Made by a program: the position numbers and the translations under genes
Shown here: positions 32,261 through 39,449 of the stretch, piece by piece
Numbering within the stretch: position 1 is the first letter of the stretch
How the letters are laid out: the number at the start of each line of letters is the position of its first letter
The notes under the pieces: generated by a model
Told to the model about the DNA's origin: nothing
Databases searched by the model: none
What the model saw: the letters and a program-made list of their open reading frames with translations, nothing else
Assembly: GCA_020633055.1 (NCBI GenBank)
Contig: JACKEJ010000009.1
Location: forward strand, 434,001 to 498,000
Direction of reading: 5' to 3'
Origin: Sandaracinaceae bacterium
GTDB lineage: Bacteria > Myxococcota_A > Polyangia > Polyangiales > Houyiibacteriaceae
DNA length: 64,000 bases

Positions 32261-33099
32261 GCCAGGTCTTGCTGAGTCTGCGCGAGCTGCTGCGCGATCC
32301 AGACGTGCGCGCGCCCGCGCTGGCCTTCGCGTTCTGGGTGGTCGGGCTGGTGGTGTCGCGCCTGGCGGTGGGCGCGCTCACCCGCTTCGCTGGGCGTCAC
32401 CTGGACGCTCAGCGCGTGCAGTCCGTCCGGCGCATCTCTTTCTATGCGCTCGTCGGCTTGGTGACGCTCGCCGCGCTGCACCGCGGCGGCGTGGACATGA
32501 GCGTGTTCTTCGGCGCGGCCGGCATCCTGACCGTGGCCTTCGGCTTCGCGTCCCAGACGAGCATGTCGAACCTCATCAGCGGGGTGTTCCTCATCGGGGA
32601 GCGCTCCTTCGAGCCGGGGGACATCATCTCCGTCGGAGCCACCGTGGGCGAGGTGCTGAGCATCGATCTGCTCTCGGTCAAGCTCAGGACGCCCGAGAAC
32701 CTCTTCGTGCGCGTTCCCAACGAGACGCTCATCAAGACAGACATCGTCAACCTGAGCCGCTTCCCGATCCGGCGCGTGGAGATCGACTTCCGCGTCGAGT
32801 ACGACACCGACCTGGCCACGCTCGCGAAGCTCCTCGACGAGATCGTCCACGAACTCCCGCAGTGCCTGCTGGAGCCCAAGACCCACTTCTTCGTCCAAGA
32901 CTTCACGGACGCCGCCGTGTGGGTGAAGTTCCGCTTCTGGACGCGTCGCGAGATCTTCCTGGAGGCCCGCGCGACGGTGCAGGCGCTGGCGCAAGAGCGC
33001 CTCGCGGCCGCAGGGATCCGTCAGCCCACGCAACGTCTGCGGATGGAGCGCAGCGCTGACATGGCGAGCGCCGTGCGCGAACGCGACACTACAGCGTGA
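32257..33099 (+). CDS. Small-conductance mechanosensitive channel (MscS-like)
   Basis: Inner-membrane channel of 280 residues, near the size of E. coli MscS. Three membrane helices, with the pore helix in FFGAAGILTVAFGFASQTSMSN (shortened), then the beta-domain hallmark SFEPGDIISVG, and RVPNETLIKTDIVNLSR leading into the C-terminal vestibule domain. It releases solutes under hypo-osmotic shock. The ATG at 32257 overlaps the preceding DUF432-like gene. Its last 11 bases overlap the converging TerB-like gene. Confidence 0.93.
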   Translation: MSQVLLSLRELLRDPDVRAPALAFAFWVVGLVVSRLAVGALTRFAGRHLDAQRVQSVRRISFYALVGLVTLAALHRGGVDMSVFFGAAGILTVAFGFASQTSMSNLISGVFLIGERSFEPGDIISVGATVGEVLSIDLLSVKLRTPENLFVRVPNETLIKTDIVNLSRFPIRRVEIDFRVEYDTDLATLAKLLDEIVHELPQCLLEPKTHFFVQDFTDAAVWVKFRFWTRREIFLEARATVQALAQERLAAAGIRQPTQRLRMERSADMASAVRERDTTA

Positions 33100-33523
33100 C
33101 GCTGGCCTCGATACGCGCCACTTCGTCGGCTGGGAGCTTGGCCCCGTGCGTGAGCGCGCGCAGGCGCAGGCGTTCGTCCTCGGAGATACCGCCGCTGGTG
33201 GCTGCCAGCGCGTAGGCGAGCCGGGCACCTACCTTGGCGAGACGGGCTTCGGCCAGGTTGACCCCCACCTGCTCCGCGAAGCGTACGCTGCCGCTGGCGG
33301 AGATACGTTGACGAGCGCCCTTGATGTGCTCGGTCAGCTCGTCGTCGGACAGCGCGTGGCCCAGCGACGACGACAGCGCCACTTGGATGCCGTCGATCTC
33401 GTCGCGGTCGATCTCGAGGTCGGCGTGCGCGACCACCACGACCAAGTTGACGAGCAGGCGGAGCTGCAAGGGCGTGAACGCGGCGGCGTCCTGCGCGATG
33501 AGTTCGGCGAGGGCGGAGTTCAT
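33089..33523 (-). CDS. Small TerB-like helical protein
   Basis: A 144-residue all-helical protein with TerB-like acidic helix pairs (VVVVAHADLEIDRDEIDG and ALAATSGGISEDERLRLRAL). It resembles the protein at 25199-25744 in layout but is shorter. The function is unknown. The ATG at 33523 was chosen. It converges on and overlaps mscS by 11 bp. No partner gene indicates a role. Confidence 0.68.
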   Translation of the reverse strand: MNSALAELIAQDAAAFTPLQLRLLVNLVVVVAHADLEIDRDEIDGIQVALSSSLGHALSDDELTEHIKGARQRISASGSVRFAEQVGVNLAEARLAKVGARLAYALAATSGGISEDERLRLRALTHGAKLPADEVARIEASVTL

Positions 33524-33785
33524 GGATGTCGGGAGCCTACCACGGGGACGCGCACCTCGCGCTCTCCCCTGCAAGCTCGGGCGGCCGGGCGTGACCGACG
33601 CAGGGTGCCGTCGCGTCGCGCCACGCCCTTCGCGAACGAGCATCGGCCGGCCGCCCCACACCCACGAGGTGGCCCAGAGCGCAGCGACCACCCAAGGCGC
33701 ATGCGGGAGAGGGGGTCTCGAACCTCGCGGCGGCGTACCCCTGTCTCGACCGTCGTCCCTACGCTACCCTGATCGAGTCCACCCC

Positions 33786-36107
33786 ATGTCCGCGCTCCGC
33801 AAGATCTGTCCCGCCTGCAGCACGCCGTACCACGCGGCGGCGACGTTCTGTCAGCTCGACGGAACCGCGCTCGTCGAGCAGGAGATGTCGCTCGACCCGC
33901 TGGTGGGGACGCGCCTGCTCGAGCAGTTCGACGTGCTCGAGGCGGTGGGCTCCGGCGGGATGGGCACCGTGTACCGCGCGCACCAGGCGTCGCAGCGCCG
34001 GGACGTGGCCATCAAGATCCTCCACCGCGACCTGGCCAAGAACCAGGACGCCGTGCGCCGCTTCCAGCGTGAGGCGCGCGTCGCCTCCTCGCTCGATCAC
34101 CCCAACCTGGTGGACGTCTACCTGTTCGGCGAGCTCCCGGATGGCAGCCTCTACTTGGTGATGGAGTACCTGGAGGGGCGCACGCTCGCGCAAGCCCTGT
34201 TCGAGGACGGCCCGTTCCCGCTCGCGCGGGCGCTGCGCGTGGCGCACGCGGTCGCGCTGGGCGTCGGCGCCGCTCACCGGCAAGGCATCGTCCACCGCGA
34301 CGTCAAGCCCGAGAACATCATGCTGGTGGCGCGCGATGGCGACCCGGACTTCGTCAAGGTGCTCGACTTCGGCATCGCGCGGCTGCTGTGGGACGAGCAG
34401 AGCCACGTCACGCAGTCGGGGGTGATCTTCGGGACGGCGCGCTACATCTCGCCCGAGGGCGCCTCCGGGGAGGCGACCGACGCACGCTCCGACGTGTACT
34501 CGCTGGCCGTGCTCACCTATCAGCTGCTGACGGGCAGCGTGCCCTTCGACGACACGTCGCCGGTGGCGCTGCTCATGAAGCACCTGCGCCAGAAGCCGCC
34601 GCCGATCGACTCGCGGCCTGGTGGAGCGCACGTTCCGTCGGCCATCGCCGAGGTCGTCATGCGTGCGCTGGGCAAGCACCCGGACGCACGGCACGACAAC
34701 GCCGCGGCGTTTGCGCGCGCGCTCGAGAGCGCCGCTGCGGTCGCGGGCGTCGCCATCACGCCGGAACAGGCTCGCGCGGCGCTCAAGCCGTCATCGGCCA
34801 CGCTGCTCCAAACGGGGGTGCTGGTGGAGGGGGCGCCCGCGCCACAACCGTCGCTCATGGCGAGACCCGACATGGCCACGCGACGCGACGGCAGCGTGAT
34901 GCCCGCCCTCAGCGCCGCGGAGCTTCAGCGGCTCGCGCAGCAGGCCGTCGCGCCTCCGGCGGGGGTCGGGCTGTCGCCGCGCGCCGGCCACGCGCGGCAG
35001 CTCATGCCCGCCGTCGAGCTGCCCGTGTTGCAGCCGGCCGAGGCGGCGCCCCGTGCCAGCCTCGAGCCACACGCCGGCCTGTCCTACGACGAGTCCTTCG
35101 TCGCGATTCCGGGCCTTTCGCGCCCACGCCAACGACCGTATGTGCCGGTGCTGATCGGCTTCCTCGTGGGCGTCCTCGGAGTCGGCGGGGTGGCGCTCTA
35201 CTTGATGCAGCGAGGTGAGCAGGAGGCGCTCGAGCAGCAGCGCAGCCTCGAGGTGCGAGCCCGCGAGGCGCTCAGCCACGGGGCCATCGACTCGCCGCCA
35301 GGTGACAACGTCCTGGAGCTCACGGGCCGCCTGCTGGAGCAGGATCCTGCGCACGCGGGTGCCCGCGCCATCCGACGCGAGGCAGCGCTCTTGTTGCGCG
35401 AACGAGCCGCCAACGCGCGCGCGCAGGGTGATCCGGCTGGGGCCCGCGATGCGTACCAGACGGTCTTGCGCTTCTTTCCCGAGGACAGCGCTGCCACCGA
35501 GGGGCTGCGCCTCCTTGGTGCCGTGCAAGACGTCGCCACACCGCCGCCCGTGGCTGCAGGGATCCACTTCGAGCCCGACCCGCCCGCGCAGCGCGAGCGG
35601 GTGCGGCTTGTGGGGGTGTTCGGCACCGAGATGCGCCTCCCGGCGGACGTCGTGCCCGAGTTCTCGGTGTTCCGTGCAGGGCGCCGACTCGATCGCTTGC
35701 CCGCCACCCCCGGCGACACACGCGGTACGTGGGTGGCCGACTACGCGTTCGCTGCGGCAGGCTCGCACGAGGTGGCCCTCGAGTTCGGCGTGGGCGCGCA
35801 GCGCGTCATGCTGCGCCAGGAAGTCACCGTCGACCGGCCGGACAGGCCCTCGCGCCCCAGCGTGGGCACCAGCGCGATGAGCGCGCCGCCGCCCGCCCCG
35901 GCCGCGCCCGTCGTCCCCGCAGGCACCTTCCGCCCGCTGGGGCCACCGACGTCTCCGTCTGGGCCCGACGCGCTCCCGCCGCCACCGCCCGCCGAACCCT
36001 CCACGCCGACGCGTGTCCCCGCGCCCGCCAGCAGCATGCAGGACGGCATCGACTGGGCCGTGCCGGATCCGCCTGCGAGCACCGAGCCTCCCCCCTGGAC
36101 CGGATAG
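33786..36107 (+). CDS. Serine/threonine protein kinase with zinc ribbon and periplasmic domain
   Basis: Membrane-anchored Hanks-type kinase, 773 residues. N-terminal zinc-ribbon-like motif (Cys8, Cys11, Cys22 then LDG). Kinase domain about 45-310: glycine loop GSGGMGTVYRA, VAIKIL lysine, HRDVKPENIML catalytic loop, DFGIAR and activation segment GTARYISPEG. All catalytic residues are present. A Pro/Ala-rich linker precedes one membrane helix (about 450-475). The extracellular part has TPR-like helices and a beta-rich domain, then a Pro-rich end. It signals from the envelope to unknown targets. The start ATG at 33786 is preceded by a 262-bp gap in which I see no gene. Confidence 0.93.
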   Translation: MSALRKICPACSTPYHAAATFCQLDGTALVEQEMSLDPLVGTRLLEQFDVLEAVGSGGMGTVYRAHQASQRRDVAIKILHRDLAKNQDAVRRFQREARVASSLDHPNLVDVYLFGELPDGSLYLVMEYLEGRTLAQALFEDGPFPLARALRVAHAVALGVGAAHRQGIVHRDVKPENIMLVARDGDPDFVKVLDFGIARLLWDEQSHVTQSGVIFGTARYISPEGASGEATDARSDVYSLAVLTYQLLTGSVPFDDTSPVALLMKHLRQKPPPIDSRPGGAHVPSAIAEVVMRALGKHPDARHDNAAAFARALESAAAVAGVAITPEQARAALKPSSATLLQTGVLVEGAPAPQPSLMARPDMATRRDGSVMPALSAAELQRLAQQAVAPPAGVGLSPRAGHARQLMPAVELPVLQPAEAAPRASLEPHAGLSYDESFVAIPGLSRPRQRPYVPVLIGFLVGVLGVGGVALYLMQRGEQEALEQQRSLEVRAREALSHGAIDSPPGDNVLELTGRLLEQDPAHAGARAIRREAALLLRERAANARAQGDPAGARDAYQTVLRFFPEDSAATEGLRLLGAVQDVATPPPVAAGIHFEPDPPAQRERVRLVGVFGTEMRLPADVVPEFSVFRAGRRLDRLPATPGDTRGTWVADYAFAAAGSHEVALEFGVGAQRVMLRQEVTVDRPDRPSRPSVGTSAMSAPPPAPAAPVVPAGTFRPLGPPTSPSGPDALPPPPPAEPSTPTRVPAPASSMQDGIDWAVPDPPASTEPPPWTG

Positions 36108-36118
36108 TCCCCCGCGCA

Positions 36119-36157
36119 CGCTCCCAGTGGTCGCACCACGTTGCCCTGCGGGGAGCG
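36119..36157. terminator. Terminator-like nested hairpin between convergent genes
   Basis: CGCTCCC (36119-36125) pairs with GGGAGCG (36151-36157), and GTGGT/ACCAC forms a second small hairpin inside. It sits between the kinase gene and the converging RimK-like gene. There is no T-tract. Confidence 0.3.
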
Positions 36158-36176
36158 CTCCACGCGCCCTCCACCG

Positions 36177-37673
36177 CTACGTGGGCTGGCCGTCGCGCTG
36201 CGCGTCCAGGCGGCGCACGAACTCACCCAGCACACGCCTGTACAGCTCGTCCCCGAGCAGCGCGTCCTCGACACCCTCGTCGATGCTGGGGTTGTCGTTG
36301 ACCTCGATCACCACCGCGCGCTCGCCCACCTGCTTGACGTCCACACCGTAGAGGCCGTCGCCGATCAAGTTGGCCGCGTTCATCGCCGCCTCGAGCACGT
36401 TCGCTGGCACCGCGGAGATGGGCAGCGTCTCGAAGCCGCCTCCCGTGTCGTCGGCCTCTGCCGCGCCGTGGTTGTAGATCTGCCAATGCGAGGGAGCCAT
36501 GAAGTACTTGCACGCATACAGCGGCTGACGGTTCAGCACGCCGATGCGCCAGTCGTACTCGGTCAGCATGAACTCCTGCGCGAGCAGCAGGGCAGACCGC
36601 TCGAAGAGCTTCTTCGTGACCTTCAGCAGCGAGGGCATGTCCTCCGCCAGCTCGATGCCCTTGGAGAACGCACCGTCGGGGATCTTGACCACCACCGGGA
36701 AGCTCAGCGCGTCGGCCACCTGCGAGAGGGACTCGGGGCGCGTGCGGTAGAGCATCGCGGCGCGCGGCGTGGGGACGCCCTTGGTCTTGAGCAGGTCCCA
36801 CAGAAACAGCTTGTTGGTGCAGCGCAGGATGGAGCTGGGGTCGTCGATGACCACCATCCCCTCGTTCTCCGCGCGCTTGGCGAAGCGGAACGTGTGATGC
36901 GTGACGGCCGTGGTCTCGCGGATGAAGAGCGCGTCGTACTCCGCCAGGCGCCCGAAGTCGCGCTTGCGGACCCGCTCCAGCAAGAGCCCCATGTCCTTGG
37001 CGACCCGCTCGAACCGCGCGAGCGCCGCCGGGTCGCTGGGGGCCAGCTTCTCGTTCGGGTCCACCAGCATCGCGACGTCGTAGCGGTACTTGGTGCGCGC
37101 GCGCGGCTCGAGCCACATGCGGGTGCTGAAGCGCTCGAGGGCCAGCGCAAATTCTTCCTCGGCCGTGTCGCCCAGCTTGGGCAAGCTACCCGCCGTGACG
37201 GAGGCGATGGCCCACGACTTGCGCTTCTTGAACCGCACCTTGAGGATGGGGCACGGGAACATCTCGAAGATCTGGCTAGCGATGTCCTGCAGGGGCTCGA
37301 CCGAGGTCGACCCGAAGTGGATGATGAGGTCGAGCGAGCGCACCTCGGCGCTGGTGTACGCCTCGAGCGCGGCCTCGACGGCTTCGTCCAGGCTCTCCGT
37401 GTCGAGGGAGTAGATGGAACGCTTCCGCAGGTCGTTGAGGGTGCGCACGGAGGGCAGCACGCGGTGCCCACGGGCCTCCGCGAGCAGCGAGCAGTAGTAG
37501 CCGTAGCTGAGGTACTTCTGGCTGCGGCACAGGTTGATGACCCGCACGTGGTTCGGGTCGTGTCCCCCTACCTGCGTCCCCGCGAGGTAGTCGTGGACGG
37601 TCATCACGTCGTCGCTCGGATAGAGGTTGGCCCAGTCTTCGAGCTCGGTGACCACGATGATGAGTTTGCGCAT
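36177..37673 (-). CDS. RimK-like ATP-grasp ligase with N-terminal RLAN-type domain
   Basis: Predicted carboxylate-amine/peptide ligase, 498 residues. The N-terminal half (about 1-180) resembles the RimK-like ATP-grasp N-terminal (RLAN) domain: VVTELEDWANLYPSDDVMT and VINLCRSQKYLSYGYYCSL. The C-terminal half is an ATP-grasp fold, with FPVVVKIPDGAFSKGIEL for ATP binding and VIEVNDNPSIDEGVED for metal ligands. It would add an amino acid or short peptide to a carboxylate through an acyl-phosphate. It is divergent, 67 bp from a GNAT/C39 fusion gene, a pairing I recall from other bacteria. Substrate unknown. Confidence 0.88.
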   Translation of the reverse strand: MRKLIIVVTELEDWANLYPSDDVMTVHDYLAGTQVGGHDPNHVRVINLCRSQKYLSYGYYCSLLAEARGHRVLPSVRTLNDLRKRSIYSLDTESLDEAVEAALEAYTSAEVRSLDLIIHFGSTSVEPLQDIASQIFEMFPCPILKVRFKKRKSWAIASVTAGSLPKLGDTAEEEFALALERFSTRMWLEPRARTKYRYDVAMLVDPNEKLAPSDPAALARFERVAKDMGLLLERVRKRDFGRLAEYDALFIRETTAVTHHTFRFAKRAENEGMVVIDDPSSILRCTNKLFLWDLLKTKGVPTPRAAMLYRTRPESLSQVADALSFPVVVKIPDGAFSKGIELAEDMPSLLKVTKKLFERSALLLAQEFMLTEYDWRIGVLNRQPLYACKYFMAPSHWQIYNHGAAEADDTGGGFETLPISAVPANVLEAAMNAANLIGDGLYGVDVKQVGERAVVIEVNDNPSIDEGVEDALLGDELYRRVLGEFVRRLDAQRDGQPT

Positions 37674-37740
37674 AGACGGCGACCGCTAGAATTGGTGTCC
37701 GTGCGGTGGTACGCAAGCCCTCGCGAGCGAATTCGGAAGC

Positions 37741-38943
37741 ATGACGACCCCCCCTCCACCGACCATCGAGCTCCGTCCCGCACGCACGGAAGATTTGCGT
37801 GCGCTCGTCGCGCTCGAAGAGGCGTGCTTCGACTACGACCGCCTCTCGCGGCGCAACTTCCAGTGGATGCACCGCCGCGCGAACGCCGCCTTGATCGTCG
37901 CGTCGGAGCCGCTCGGTGACGGCGACCCGACGCGTGAGGTCAAGCTCTACGGATACGCGTTGGTGCTGTTTCATCGCGGCACCTCGCTCTCACGCCTCTA
38001 CTCCATCGCGGTCGCGAACGACGCGCGTGGACAGCGCCTCGGCGTGCGGCTGCTGGAGGCGGCTGAAGCCGAGGCCGTGGCGCGCGGCGCGGTGTACTTG
38101 CGGCTGGAGGTGCGCGCGGACAACGCCACCGCCATTCAGCTCTACGAGACGCGCGGCTACGTGCAATTGGAGCGTGTCGAGGGGTACTACGGCGAACACG
38201 GGGACGCGCTGCGCTTCGAGAAACGCGTGCGCTATCCGGGGCTCGAGAGCCAGGTCTGGGCCACGCCCTACTACGAGCAGAAGACCGAGTTCACCTGCGG
38301 CTCGGCGTCGCTCATGATGGCGATGGCCGCCCTCGACGACGACTACGCGCCGTCACGCCAAGAGGAGCTCCAGATCTGGCGTGAGGCGACCACCATCTTC
38401 ATGACCAGCGGTCACGGGGGGTGCAGCCCGCACGGCCTCGCGGTAGCCGCGGCGGGCCGGGGCTTCGGAGTGACGGTCTACACCAACACGGACGCGGTGC
38501 CGTTCTTGGAGGGGGTGCGCGACGAGGCCAAGAAGGAGGTCATGACGCTGGTGCACGAGGACTTCCTGGCCAAGCTGGACGCGTCGCACGCCGAGGTGAG
38601 CCTCAGCGTGCCCAGCGTGGACGAGCTGCGCGCGCGCATGGACGCGGGCGAGGTGCCCATCGTGCTCATCAGCGAGTACCGGCTGACCCGCCGCAAGGCG
38701 CCGCACTGGGTGGTGCTCACCGGGCACGACGAACGCTTCGTGTACCTGCACGACCCCGGGGTGGACGAAGAAGAACACCGCTCGGCGACCGACTACATGC
38801 ACATGCCCGTCGCCCACGCGGACTTCGAGCGCATGGCGCGCTTCGGTCGCTCGCGTTTGCGCTCCATCGTCATGCTGCGCGCGTCGCCCAACGCCAGCCG
38901 TGATCGTCGCAAGCGCGATCGACGACGCTCCGCGAAGCGCTGA
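37741..38943 (+). CDS. GNAT acetyltransferase fused to C39-type cysteine peptidase
   Basis: Two-domain protein of 400 residues. Residues 8-165: GNAT N-acetyltransferase with the acetyl-CoA motif VANDARGQRLGVRLLEA and NATAIQLYETRGY. Residues 170-390: C39/papain-like peptidase with Gln180, catalytic Cys186 (TEFTCGSASLMMAMA), His322 (PHWVVLTGHDE) and Asp338 (LHDPG), all present. A basic tail (RDRRKRDRRRSAKR) ends the protein. With the divergent RimK-like ligase it may make, acetylate and trim a peptide or peptide-tagged product in the cytoplasm. There is no signal peptide. Activity is predicted, not shown. Confidence 0.88.
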   Translation: MTTPPPPTIELRPARTEDLRALVALEEACFDYDRLSRRNFQWMHRRANAALIVASEPLGDGDPTREVKLYGYALVLFHRGTSLSRLYSIAVANDARGQRLGVRLLEAAEAEAVARGAVYLRLEVRADNATAIQLYETRGYVQLERVEGYYGEHGDALRFEKRVRYPGLESQVWATPYYEQKTEFTCGSASLMMAMAALDDDYAPSRQEELQIWREATTIFMTSGHGGCSPHGLAVAAAGRGFGVTVYTNTDAVPFLEGVRDEAKKEVMTLVHEDFLAKLDASHAEVSLSVPSVDELRARMDAGEVPIVLISEYRLTRRKAPHWVVLTGHDERFVYLHDPGVDEEEHRSATDYMHMPVAHADFERMARFGRSRLRSIVMLRASPNASRDRRKRDRRRSAKR

Positions 38944-38957
38944 GCGCCGACGTCAGG

Positions 38958-39449
38958 TCAGCGCAGCGTGCGCAGGTGTTGCTCCAGCTGTGCCAGGCGC
39001 TCGCGCAGGAACTCGCTCTCGGGTTCCAGCTGGCACGCTCCACGAAGCGCGCGCTGCGCGCCCTTCCAGTCTTGCTGCTTGGTGGCCAGCACGGCGTCGT
39101 CGTAGAGGGTGCGCGCCTGGGCGCTCCGGATGCGAGGCGCTGCCGGTGCGACCTTCGGCTTCGGTTTGGCCGCCTCGCGCGCCTCGGACGTCAGTCGTAG
39201 CTCACCGCGCTCCAGCGCTTCGTCGTAGCGCGTACGGGACACCGGGTCCGTCAGCACCTGGTAGGCCTCCGTGCCGCGCCGGTAGATGGCGTTCGCCCGT
39301 TCGATCTTCTCTGGAGTGGTCCCGGCGAAGCGGTCCGGGTGATAGCGCCGCGCGAAGACGCGGAAGGCCTCCTTGATCTTCGCGATGCTCGCCTCCTCGT
39401 CGACGCCGAGCAGCGCGTAGTAGTCGAGGTCGTCGAGGCCGTGGCTCAT
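38958..39449 (-). CDS. J-domain (DnaJ-like) co-chaperone
   Basis: A 163-residue protein with an N-terminal J-domain (DLDYYALLGVDEEAS; HPD in RRYHPDRF) and a C-terminal TPR-like helical part (DWKGAQRALRGACQLEPES). J-domains stimulate Hsp70 ATPase. There is no Gly/Phe region or zinc finger, so it is a type III co-chaperone. Its ATG overlaps the hsp70 stop by 4 bp (39446-39449), so the pair is coupled. It probably serves the unusual Hsp70 upstream. Confidence 0.9.
   Translation of the reverse strand: MSHGLDDLDYYALLGVDEEASIAKIKEAFRVFARRYHPDRFAGTTPEKIERANAIYRRGTEAYQVLTDPVSRTRYDEALERGELRLTSEAREAAKPKPKVAPAAPRIRSAQARTLYDDAVLATKQQDWKGAQRALRGACQLEPESEFLRERLAQLEQHLRTLR

Noticed and set aside
33700..33735. 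A TTCGA-containing stretch resembling a tRNA T-arm (minus strand)
   Set aside because: The flanking bases do not form the 5-bp T-stem, and no acceptor, D or anticodon arms could be found.
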